Shown here: positions 1 through 5,292 of the stretch, in pieces
Layout of the letters: every line of letters starts with the position of its first letter
Numbering within the stretch: the first letter of the stretch is position 1
Assembly (NCBI GenBank): GCA_025929455.1
Contig: JAICMB010000131.1
Coordinates: forward strand, 1 to 8,115
Origin: Bryobacteraceae bacterium
GTDB taxonomy: Bacteria; Acidobacteriota; Terriglobia; Bryobacterales; Bryobacteraceae
Length of the DNA: 8,115 nt
Direction: 5' to 3'
Made by a program: the position numbers and the translations under genes
Notes under the pieces: generated by a model
The model's database searches: none
Told to the model about the DNA's origin: nothing
The model's input: only the letters and a program-made list of their open reading frames with translations

Positions 1-249
1 CAGCGATAAACGCCGCGCCGCTGCGACCTGCTGTTTCAGGCCAGGCGTCATGCCGATCGCGATAGTGAAAGGAGCGGCGCACGCCAGCATGTGGCTCTCT
101 GTCACGTCGAGAGTAGCGCCCGCGCCGTGTAACTCGACGGCGATTTCGCTCTGCGGCTCGCGCATGCCTGCGATGCATTGCTGCGGGAACGTATCGGCGC
201 CCAGGAGCAACTGCCGGGCGGCTTTGCGCGCGCGTTCAGATACCCGCAT
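1..249 (-). CDS. Unrecognised protein, N-terminal 83 residues only (runs off the left edge)
   Basis: An open leftward frame begins at an ATG (249-247) and continues without a stop to base 1, giving 83 codons. The start lies inside the end of the methyltransferase gene, whose TGA is at 238-236, so the genes overlap by 14 bp in different frames and are probably translationally coupled. The peptide starts MRVSERARKAARQLLLGAD. It has a basic, probably helical first 15 residues, a mixed middle section (SEIAVELHGAGATLDVTES, about residues 38-56), and ends in a GMTPGLKQQVAAARRLSL-like stretch. I see no signal peptide, membrane helix or catalytic motif. The frame is supported by codon use with G/C in third positions and by the close overlap. 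I do not recognise the family. The rest of the gene lies outside the window. Confidence 0.6.
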   Translation of the reverse strand, partial: MRVSERARKAARQLLLGADTFPQQCIAGMREPQSEIAVELHGAGATLDVTESHMLACAAPFTIAIGMTPGLKQQVAAARRLSL

Positions 250-1063
250 CGGTTTCGCGAATGCGTTCGAATTCGAGCAGCACGGAGTCGGCCATGCCTC
301 GAATTACGGGCATGCCCCCGATCTGCGCGTCTACGGCCGCGAGGGCTTTTGTCGCGGCTGGGAACCGGCTCGCCCATCGCTCCAGGTAGGACGGAGGGAC
401 CAATATCCCCATGCCGGTCCAGTGATGGAGCCGGAACCCCGGCGCGAACGAGCGCGCGATGTGGCGGACGGAAGGATAGTGGACGTTCAGAACGCCGCCC
501 GGAAGGGTGCGCGCTACTGCGCGGCCAAGGCGCTGTCCCGCGCGGCGCGGGTTGCCGTGCGCGAGGAACCACGCGATTTCCCAGGGAACGAACTTTCCGA
601 TCATGCAAATGACAAGCTGCGCACCGGGCTTCAGCAGCCGGTGTAGCGCGCGCGCCACGGCGGGGAGGTCTCGGACACAGTTCAGACCGGCGAAGTTGGA
701 GAACGCGCCATCGAACGGTCCTTCGGGCTGCAGTTCAGCGAGGCTTTCGGTGGCCAGCACGCGGAACTCGGCGCGCTCGCTCGTACTTGAACCACGGGCG
801 CGCTCACGGGCGAGATGAATCATGCCGGGCGAGATGTCGCAGGCGAGGACTTGCACGCCGCGTTGCACGAGGTGGAGAGCGTCGATGCCCGTTCCGCAGT
901 TTAGTTCAATAATACGCTCGGGCGGATGGAACACGCGGTCCAGGCGGCGCCACACCGCCTCACGCCGGAGCTGCCCGATCAGCGTACCCGTGAAGTCGCG
1001 ATCGTACGTTCCCGCGGCGGTGTCCCAGTAATGCTGTGTCGCGGGCGCCGGATCGACTGCCAC
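236..1063 (-). CDS. Class I SAM-dependent methyltransferase
   Basis: A 275-residue cytoplasmic protein, expected to transfer a methyl group from S-adenosylmethionine to an unidentified acceptor. The SAM-binding Rossmann motif I is IIELNCGTG at residues 51-59. The acidic residue ending strand beta-2, which normally contacts the SAM ribose, is D76 in ACDIS. The post-II region PFDGAFSNFAGLNCV is at about 116-130 and an LLKPGAQLVI strand at about 143-152. The C-terminal 120 residues (WEIAWFLAHG, NVHYPSVRHIARSFAP, GILVPPSYLERW) should form the substrate-specific cap; I cannot assign a substrate from them. The start is GTG at 1063-1061 and no strong ribosome-binding site precedes it. The gene is divergent from the oxidoreductase across 43 bp and overlaps the unrecognised downstream gene by 14 bp. 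The fold is secure; the reaction is unknown. Confidence 0.9.
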   Translation of the reverse strand: MAVDPAPATQHYWDTAAGTYDRDFTGTLIGQLRREAVWRRLDRVFHPPERIIELNCGTGIDALHLVQRGVQVLACDISPGMIHLARERARGSSTSERAEFRVLATESLAELQPEGPFDGAFSNFAGLNCVRDLPAVARALHRLLKPGAQLVICMIGKFVPWEIAWFLAHGNPRRAGQRLGRAVARTLPGGVLNVHYPSVRHIARSFAPGFRLHHWTGMGILVPPSYLERWASRFPAATKALAAVDAQIGGMPVIRGMADSVLLEFERIRETDAGI

Positions 1064-1093
1064 GGCCTAAGCCTATCACCGCGGGCGTGGCGC

Positions 1094-1099
1094 TACACT
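1094..1099 (+). promoter_or_regulatory. Candidate -10 element (TACACT) very close to the oxidoreductase start
   Basis: In the 43-bp gap between the divergent methyltransferase and oxidoreductase genes, TACACT lies 7 bases before the ATG at 1107. There is no good -35 hexamer at the expected distance and no Shine-Dalgarno between this element and the ATG; only a weak GAG is present. The TANNNT-to-ATG spacing is like that reported for leaderless genes in some bacteria. Such short motifs occur by chance, so this is tentative. Confidence 0.25.
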
Positions 1100-1106
1100 T
1101 CGAGAC

Positions 1107-2102
1107 ATGCCGGACAAAGTACGCTGGGGCATTCTGAGCACTGCGGCCATCGGTACGCGCAAGGTGATCCCCGGGATGCAGAAGAGCGCCTGGTGCGACA
1201 TCGCGGCCATTGCGTCGCGCGACCTTCCACGTGCGCGGCAGGCGGCGGACACGCTCGGCATCCCCCGGGCGTACGGATCGTATGAAGAGCTGCTGAACGA
1301 TCCAGATATCGAGGCCATCTACAACCCGTTGCCCAACCATTTGCACGTGCCATGGTCGATTCGTGCGGCGCGCGCGGGTAAGCATGTGCTGTGCGAAAAG
1401 CCGATTTCCATGGACACGGACGAGTGCCGGCAATTGATCGCTGTCCGCGACGAGACGCGCGTAAAGATTGGCGAAGCGTTTATGGTGCGCACGACCCCGC
1501 GCTGGCTGCGCGTCCGGGAGTTAGTCCGGGGCGGCGCTATCGGCGAGTTGAAAGCGATCGCCGGGTTCTTCAGCTACAACAACGCGAACCCCGAGAATAT
1601 TCGCAATGTTCTCGAGTACGGTGGCGGCGCGCTGATGGATATCGGCTGCTACCCCATTACGCTTTCCCGCTGGCTGTTCGATGCCGAGCCGGTGCAGATA
1701 TCGGGCGCGGTGGAGCGCGACCCGGTTTTCCGCACCGACCGCCTCACCTCCGCGGTGCTGGAATTTCCAACGGGACACGCGATTTTCACGTCCGGCACGC
1801 AGATTGTGCCGTACCAGCGCATGCAGATTTTTGGCACCCGCGGCCGCATCGAAGTAGAGATTCCGTTCAACGCGCCGCCGGACCGGCCGACGCGCCTCGT
1901 CATCGACGACGGCTCCGATTTGTTCGGGGGCGGCATACGCAGCGAAGAATTTCCGGCCTGCGACCAGTACACTGTTCAAGGTGACGAATTTTCGCGCGCT
2001 GTGCGCGGCTTGCGCGACGTGCCGGTTTCGCTTGAGGATGCCTTGAAAAATATGGAAGTGATTGAAAGGATTTTTGGTAAATGCAACGCCGCGGTTTCCT
2101 GA
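1107..2102 (+). CDS. Gfo/Idh/MocA family NAD(P)-dependent oxidoreductase
   Basis: A 331-residue protein of the glucose-fructose oxidoreductase / inositol dehydrogenase family, which oxidises or reduces sugar or polyol hydroxyl groups with NAD(P). The N-terminal Rossmann domain (about 1-120) has a glycine-rich turn, WGILSTAAIGTR (7-18), a sugar-dehydrogenase-like PLPNHLH segment (74-80) and the family hallmark CEKPIS (96-101) with K98. The C-terminal alpha/beta domain has GGGALMDIGCYPI (172-184), where D178 lies in the usual catalytic-helix region. There is no signal peptide, so it should be cytoplasmic. Length fits the family. The start is ATG at 1107; VRWGIL follows directly, leaving no room for a longer N-terminus. 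The gene overlaps the following TIM-barrel gene by 22 bp, consistent with a shared transcript. Substrate cannot be told from the sequence. Confidence 0.93.
   Translation: MPDKVRWGILSTAAIGTRKVIPGMQKSAWCDIAAIASRDLPRARQAADTLGIPRAYGSYEELLNDPDIEAIYNPLPNHLHVPWSIRAARAGKHVLCEKPISMDTDECRQLIAVRDETRVKIGEAFMVRTTPRWLRVRELVRGGAIGELKAIAGFFSYNNANPENIRNVLEYGGGALMDIGCYPITLSRWLFDAEPVQISGAVERDPVFRTDRLTSAVLEFPTGHAIFTSGTQIVPYQRMQIFGTRGRIEVEIPFNAPPDRPTRLVIDDGSDLFGGGIRSEEFPACDQYTVQGDEFSRAVRGLRDVPVSLEDALKNMEVIERIFGKCNAAVS
2065..2070 (+). promoter_or_regulatory. Ribosome-binding site for the Tat-exported isomerase-like gene
   Basis: AAAGGA lies 10 bases before the ATG at 2081, inside the 3' end of the oxidoreductase reading frame. 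It supports this ATG as the true start and therefore the Tat signal that begins there. Confidence 0.6.
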
Positions 2103-2953
2103 AGGTTGCGGCAGCCGCTGCCGCCGCACCCGCGCTCCCGTCGCGGGCAGCGCAACCTGCATCGCACTTGGCCGCATCGCTCACAGCGTACTCGTACCGG
2201 AACCAGCTCAAGAGCCGGGCGCTTTCGTACGCGGACCTGATCCGTATCGCGTCGGACGCGGGCGCGCGCGGACTGGATCTGACGGCGTACTGGCTGCCGG
2301 ATACGTCAGATAATACGCTGCTGCCGCTCCGGCGTGCAGCGTACCGCGCCGGCGTGGACATCTACACTATCGGCGTGCGTGCGTACATGTGCCGTCCGAC
2401 GGCGGAGGCGCAAGCCGCGGAGGCGGAGAACGTGCGAAAGTGGGCCGACGCTGCCGCGCGCCTGGGAGCGTCGCACATGCGGGTGTTCGGCGGGCCGGTC
2501 CCTAAGGGCGCCAGCGAGCAGCAGGCAATCGGCTGGGCCGTGGAAACTCTGAAGCGCTGCGCCGACGTGGCGGGCGCGCACGGTGTCATCGTGGGGGTCG
2601 AGGACGATGGCGGCCTGACCACGAACGCCGCTCCGACGATTGCGATCGTACGCGGCGCCGCGTCAACATGGGCCGGAATCAATCTCGATATCGGCAATTT
2701 CCCAACGAATGGTTATGAGCAGATCGCGATGTGCGCGCCGCTCGCGACCAACGTGCATTTCAAACCGCGCGTTCACGAAGGGGGAGGCGAGCAGCCCGTG
2801 GACACGGACCGCGTACTGAAAATCCTCGCGGGCGCGGGCTACCGTGGGTTCGTTTCGCTGGAATACGAATTGAGCGAAAACGCGGAGACCGAAGTGCCGA
2901 AACTGCTGCGCATGCTGGCGGACAAAACCAGCGCCGCTGCGAGCGCGGCTTAA
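2081..2953 (+). CDS. Tat-exported sugar phosphate isomerase/epimerase-like TIM-barrel protein
   Basis: A 290-residue protein of the xylose-isomerase-like TIM-barrel (AP endonuclease 2) superfamily. Members isomerise or epimerise sugars and polyols, usually with a divalent metal. It begins with a twin-arginine signal, QRRGFLK (2-8), then an alanine-rich hydrophobic stretch and a possible cleavage site near residues 21-24 (SRAA), so export by Tat is likely. Candidate metal ligands occur in the family order: E174 (GVEDD), D203 (NLDIGN), H226 (NVHFK) and E261 (SLEYE). The barrel starts at about residue 30 (LAASLTAYSYR). AAAGGA precedes the ATG by 10 bases. The first 22 bp overlap the oxidoreductase, so the twin arginines are encoded inside the overlap. 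The stop is at 2951-2953, sharing TTAA with the convergent ppa stop. The exact substrate is unknown. Confidence 0.88.
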   Translation: MQRRGFLKVAAAAAAAPALPSRAAQPASHLAASLTAYSYRNQLKSRALSYADLIRIASDAGARGLDLTAYWLPDTSDNTLLPLRRAAYRAGVDIYTIGVRAYMCRPTAEAQAAEAENVRKWADAAARLGASHMRVFGGPVPKGASEQQAIGWAVETLKRCADVAGAHGVIVGVEDDGGLTTNAAPTIAIVRGAASTWAGINLDIGNFPTNGYEQIAMCAPLATNVHFKPRVHEGGGEQPVDTDRVLKILAGAGYRGFVSLEYELSENAETEVPKLLRMLADKTSAAASAA

Positions 2954-3498
2954 GTCTGCAGTTGCGGTTGCGCGTGGTCCTTCACTTCGCGGTAACGGTC
3001 GCGCGCTTCGACGATCGCGCGGCGCGCTTCCATGGGACCGCCCCACCCTTGCGTCGCCGTAACGCGGCCTTCCAGCTCTTTGTAGATCGAGAAGAAATGC
3101 TCCAGCTCGCGCCGCACATGCGAGAAGATCTGGTCCATGGTGTGGACCTGGTCGTAGCGCGGATTGCGATTCGGTACGGCCACGATCTTCTGATCGTTTT
3201 CTTCCTGATCCATCATGCTAAGCAACCCGACCGGGCGCACCTCGATGAGGCATCCGGAGAAGCTCGGCTCTTCCACCATCGCGATCACGTCCAGCGGGTC
3301 GCCGTCTGACGCGAGTGTGCCCGGGACGAAGCCGTAGTCGCCGGGATAGTGGACGGGCGAGTAGAGCGTGCGGTCCAAGCGGAACACGCCCAATTTGCCA
3401 TCATATTCGTATTTATTCGAGGAATTCTTCGGGATCTCGACGATCATCCGCACCAACTCGGGACAGTCGGGACCGGGATCGAGGTCGTATAAGTGCAT
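2950..3498 (-). CDS. ppa: Inorganic pyrophosphatase (family I, soluble)
   Basis: A 182-residue cytoplasmic enzyme that hydrolyses pyrophosphate to two phosphates, pulling biosynthetic reactions forward. The family I signature DGDPLDV is at 65-71, giving metal ligands D65 and D70. D102 and K104 (NDQK) supply the third acidic ligand and a phosphate-binding lysine. E21, K29, R43, Y55 (HYPGDYGFVPG, 50-60) and Y139/K140 complete the usual active-site set. Numbering of D65, D70 and D102 coincides with the E. coli enzyme as I remember it. The length is typical of bacterial forms. The ATG at 3498-3496 is preceded by GGAAGG at 3507-3502. It is the last gene of the leftward groES-ompH-membrane protein cluster, 51 bp after the preceding gene, and its TAA falls within TTAA shared with the convergent isomerase stop. 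Confidence 0.96.
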   Translation of the reverse strand: MHLYDLDPGPDCPELVRMIVEIPKNSSNKYEYDGKLGVFRLDRTLYSPVHYPGDYGFVPGTLASDGDPLDVIAMVEEPSFSGCLIEVRPVGLLSMMDQEENDQKIVAVPNRNPRYDQVHTMDQIFSHVRRELEHFFSIYKELEGRVTATQGWGGPMEARRAIVEARDRYREVKDHAQPQLQT

Positions 3499-3549
3499 CC
3501 GCCTTCCAAAGTAGCAGAGCGGGACGCGCGAGCCCGTGCGCGGCGGGGG

Positions 3550-4047
3550 TCAGCCTCCGAACAAGCGTTTGAAAAACGCGCCGAAGTGCCAGTGCCTGCC
3601 CGGGCATTCGGCCCAGCCCGGCGGCGCGAAGCTGATGATTTTGCTCGAGCGGTCGACGAATAACATGTCGGGCTGCGCGTTCGGGTAGTCCACGCGCACG
3701 AGCACTCCGTTGCCGCAACTCTGGGTCATGGAAATATGCGAGGCAGAAGCGTTCGCGTTCGCGCTACGCGGTCCCCAATCTTCCATGAATTTGTCGAACG
3801 AGTAATCGCGGCAGGGCGTGGCCGCGGTGCATCCCCACAGCGCGTACGCCTGTTGATACTGGTGTGCGCGCAGGTCGGAGAGGAACTCGTTAACGCGGGT
3901 TTGCTCGGTGCGATTTTTGAAAACGGCGTACAGGATGAACGCGATGATAATGGCGCACACCACCGCGATCACGATGCGAAGGATCAGCCGGATGCGCCGC
4001 GCCTTACCCGCTTCGGCCGCACCATACGCCTCCAGATAGCCGCTCAT
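3550..4047 (-). CDS. Small single-pass membrane-anchored protein of unknown function
   Basis: A 165-residue protein that I do not recognise. A short basic cytoplasmic N-terminus (GKARRIR, 14-20) precedes one strong hydrophobic segment at about 21-44, followed by an approximately 120-residue soluble domain. By the positive-inside rule the domain should face out of the cytoplasm. It opens with a helix, VNEFLSDLRAHQYQQAYAL (52-70), of a kind seen in NTF2-like/DUF4864-type domains; this resemblance is weak. Four cysteines (C73, C79, C111, C148) all lie in the outer domain, so two disulfides are possible. The C-terminus is aromatic and basic (HWHFGAFFKRLFGG). The gene lies 54 bp after ompH and 51 bp before ppa on the same strand. 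No clear ribosome-binding site precedes the ATG at 4047; a strong hairpin sits there instead. Confidence 0.75.
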   Translation of the reverse strand: MSGYLEAYGAAEAGKARRIRLILRIVIAVVCAIIIAFILYAVFKNRTEQTRVNEFLSDLRAHQYQQAYALWGCTAATPCRDYSFDKFMEDWGPRSANANASASHISMTQSCGNGVLVRVDYPNAQPDMLFVDRSSKIISFAPPGWAECPGRHWHFGAFFKRLFGG

Positions 4048-4055
4048 GTCGAAGG

Positions 4056-4082
4056 GGCGGCGCGTTCCGGAGAAGCGCCGCC
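4056..4082. repeat. Perfect GC-rich inverted repeat between ompH and the membrane-protein gene
   Basis: GGCGGCGC (4056-4063) and GCGCCGCC (4075-4082) are exact reverse complements separated by 11 bases. On the leftward transcript the hairpin forms 22 bases after the ompH stop and ends 8 bases before the next ATG (4047). No U-run follows it, so it is not a standard intrinsic terminator. It could stabilise mRNA, attenuate transcription, or cover the translation start of the downstream gene. Confidence 0.5.
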
Positions 4083-4101
4083 GCTAGCCTTACTGTAGCG
4101 C

Positions 4102-4659
4102 CTACTTTGCAGCCGCGCCGGGAGTGGCCGCCGCGCCCGTGGTGGCACCGGGAGTCGCGGTCAAGGGATACGTCTTGTCGTATGCCGCGACGGCCTCCTG
4201 CGTCAGATCGAGAGCCGGCTTGAAATACAACGTATTGTTGCTATCGATCACCACGTCGACGCCCTTTTCCTGGGCGAGCTTGTTCACAACTTCCTGCATG
4301 CGCTTACCGGCGCGCTGCAAAATGCTCTGGCGGTCGCTGTTTACGTCTTCCTGCAAATCTTGCTGTATACGCTGGAGCTCGCGCTGCTTGCGCTGACCTT
4401 CCGCCGTGAGCTGCTGCTGGCCAAGCTCGCTGAGCTTGCCGCTCTGCAACTGCGACTGCAGCGATGCCAGATCCTGCTGCAGCTTGGACATCGCCTGCTC
4501 GCGCGGCCGGTATTTGGCCTCCAGGTCGGCCTGAGCTTTCTTGATTTCGGCCGTTTCGGACAGCGCGCGTTGTGAATTGATGACCGCGACCTTCGCTTGC
4601 GCCGCTGCCACGGCAACCATGGCCGCCGCGATCAGCGCGGTTCTAACCAACTGCTTCAT
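4102..4659 (-). CDS. OmpH/Skp family periplasmic chaperone
   Basis: A 185-residue exported protein of the OmpH/Skp family. These chaperones hold unfolded outer-membrane proteins in the periplasm on the way to the BAM machinery. A Sec signal peptide is clear: MKQLVRT followed by an Ala/Val hydrophobic core, with cleavage likely around A20-A22. [11 protein letters not shown] (23-33) is the typical first strand. Residues about 36-130 form a long Gln-, Lys- and Glu-rich coiled coil that makes the tentacles. [29 protein letters not shown] (133-161) is the returning body strand and helix. A disordered Ala/Thr/Pro/Gly tail follows, with ATPGA occurring twice (168-172 and 178-182). The ATG overlaps the groES stop as ATGA, and GGGAG lies 10 bases upstream inside groES, which points to translational coupling. 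Family assignment is firm; I leave the symbol blank because relatives are named skp or ompH. Confidence 0.9.
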   Translation of the reverse strand: MKQLVRTALIAAAMVAVAAAQAKVAVINSQRALSETAEIKKAQADLEAKYRPREQAMSKLQQDLASLQSQLQSGKLSELGQQQLTAEGQRKQRELQRIQQDLQEDVNSDRQSILQRAGKRMQEVVNKLAQEKGVDVVIDSNNTLYFKPALDLTQEAVAAYDKTYPLTATPGATTGAAATPGAAAK

Positions 4660-4946
4660 TTATCGAGAACTCCCAATATTTCATCTTCGCGCAGGATGAG
4701 ATATTCCTGGCCTTCGATCTTGATGTCGGAGCCGGAATATTTACCGAACAGGATGCGGTCTCCCGCTTTCACTTCGAGCGGAGCGCGCTCTCCATTGTCC
4801 AGCAGCTTGCCGTTGCCGGCCGCCACCACCTCGGCCTGCTGCGGTTTTTCTTTCGCTGTATCCGGAATAATGATGCCGCCGCGAACCGACTCGGCCTCTT
4901 CCACGCGCTTCACCAGCACGCGATCATGTAGCGGGCGAATATCCAT
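4656..4946 (-). CDS. groES: Co-chaperonin GroES (Cpn10)
   Basis: A 96-residue cytoplasmic protein that forms the heptameric lid of the GroEL folding chamber. The sequence is typical over its whole length: [17 protein letters not shown] (4-20), the mobile-loop region with [14 protein letters not shown] (23-36), VVAAGNGK (40-47), [19 protein letters not shown] (59-77) and [14 protein letters not shown] (81-94). The start is ATG at 4946, with a strong AAGGAG 6 bases upstream. The frame stays open upstream as far as 5288, but that part is read through the antisense of tRNA-Ser and vapC debris, so it is not coding for GroES. The stop overlaps the ompH start as ATGA. No groEL follows; the downstream genes are ompH, a membrane protein and ppa. 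The gene is first in its cluster, so it should carry the promoter. Confidence 0.96.
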   Translation of the reverse strand: MDIRPLHDRVLVKRVEEAESVRGGIIIPDTAKEKPQQAEVVAAGNGKLLDNGERAPLEVKAGDRILFGKYSGSDIKIEGQEYLILREDEILGVLDK

Positions 4947-4952
4947 GTACTT

Positions 4953-4958
4953 CTCCTT
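4953..4958 (-). promoter_or_regulatory. groES ribosome-binding site
   Basis: AAGGAG on the minus strand, 6 bases before the ATG at 4946. It fixes the GroES start and rules out the longer open frame that continues upstream through the tRNA antisense. Confidence 0.85.
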
Positions 4959-4983
4959 GCCTATATTGTCGTTGGGGTGGCGA

Positions 4984-5001
4984 GACAGGCGCTCACCTGT
5001 C
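4984..5001. promoter_or_regulatory. Inverted repeat upstream of groES, possible operator
   Basis: GACAGG (4984-4989) and CCTGTC (4996-5001) are perfect reverse complements with a 6-base spacer. The repeat lies 38 bases upstream of the groES ATG and just downstream of a candidate extended -10 element, close to the predicted transcription start. It could be a repressor site or form a 5' leader hairpin. It does not match the CIRCE operator (TTAGCACTC-N9-GAGTGCTAA). Confidence 0.35.
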
Positions 5002-5008
5002 AAAAGCG

Positions 5009-5017
5009 AATATACCA
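5009..5017 (-). promoter_or_regulatory. Candidate extended -10 promoter for the groES cluster
   Basis: On the minus strand TGGTATATT fits the extended -10 pattern TGnTATAAT with one mismatch. It lies in the only AT-rich part of the 105-bp gap between groES and tRNA-Ser. Transcription would start near 5001 and leave a leader of about 55 bases. No good -35 box is visible 17 bases upstream, which suits an extended -10 promoter. The same AT-rich patch could also serve the rightward tRNA, for which TAAGAT at 5039-5044 is a weak -10 candidate. Confidence 0.4.
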
Positions 5018-5051
5018 CAGCGGCGCGGCGGGCTCCGGTAAGATGGTGGGC

Positions 5052-5141
5052 GGAGGAATGGCCGAGTGGTTGAAGGCGGCGGTCTTGAAAACCGTTAGCG
5101 GGGCAACTCGCTCGGGGGTTCGAATCCCTCTTCCTCCGCCA
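5052..5141 (+). tRNA. tRNA-Ser (anticodon UGA), CCA encoded
   Basis: A complete type II tRNA folds from this stretch. The acceptor GGAGGAA (5052-5058) pairs with TTCCTCC (5131-5137), followed by discriminator G (5138) and an encoded CCA (5139-5141). The anticodon stem GCGGT (5079-5083) pairs with ACCGT (5091-5095) around the loop CTTGAAA, which places anticodon TGA at 5086-5088 and reads UCA and related serine codons. The long variable arm typical of serine tRNAs (5096-5113) forms a 6-bp stem capped by a GCAA tetraloop. The T arm is GGGGG-TTCGAAT-CCCTC (5114-5130). The D arm contains GGCCGAGTGGTTGAAGGC, as is usual for tRNA-Ser. It is convergent with the vapBC debris and divergent from groES. 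Confidence 0.97.
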
Positions 5142-5168
5142 AATCCGAACTGTCCATTCATAGCGACG

Positions 5169-5292
5169 AATCGAAGTGTCAACGAAGCTTGCGACGGACA
5201 TTCGCACCGAATCGGCCGCCTCGATTACCTTAACAATCCCGCCACTCGGGTTCGCGCTGCAGGATTGGGAGGAGTGCGGAAGTATCAATCAG
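5169..5292 (-). pseudogene. VapC PIN-domain toxin remnant: start lost, frameshifted, truncated
   Basis: Directly after vapB, the minus strand still encodes the start of a VapC toxin, a PIN-domain ribonuclease, but broken. From CTG at 5292-5290 it reads [20 protein letters not shown] and stops at TAA (5232-5230); the IDTSALL stretch holds the first PIN aspartate. One frame over, from about 5231, it continues [21 protein letters not shown] to 5169, which matches the next part of PSK-type VapC proteins as I know them. After that the sequence departs into unrelated DNA leading to the tRNA-Ser. The expected ATG is CTG, a frameshift lies near 5230-5235, and more than half of a roughly 130-residue toxin is missing. 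It cannot make an active toxin. Confidence 0.8.

Noticed and set aside
50..646. Plus-strand open frames opposite the methyltransferase
   Set aside because: The minus-strand methyltransferase has clear SAM-binding motifs. The opposite frames are arginine-, alanine- and proline-rich with no recognisable motif.
1521..2177. Minus-strand open frame of 218 codons opposite the oxidoreductase
   Set aside because: The plus strand carries the EKP and GGG...D motifs. The reverse frame is a compositional shadow.
4159..4300. ATPGA repeat in the OmpH tail as a possible tandem repeat element
   Set aside because: Only two five-residue copies in a low-complexity Ala/Thr/Pro/Gly tail, which fits a disordered linker and not a mobile or regulatory repeat.
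4998..5003. TTGACA on the minus strand as a -35 box for groES
   Set aside because: No acceptable -10 lies 16-18 bases downstream. The extended -10 at 5017-5009 is a better candidate, and TTGACA overlaps the inverted repeat.
4947..5288. Long N-terminal extension of the GroES frame
   Set aside because: The upstream part reads through the antisense of tRNA-Ser and vapC debris. The strong AAGGAG and the family length place the start at 4946.
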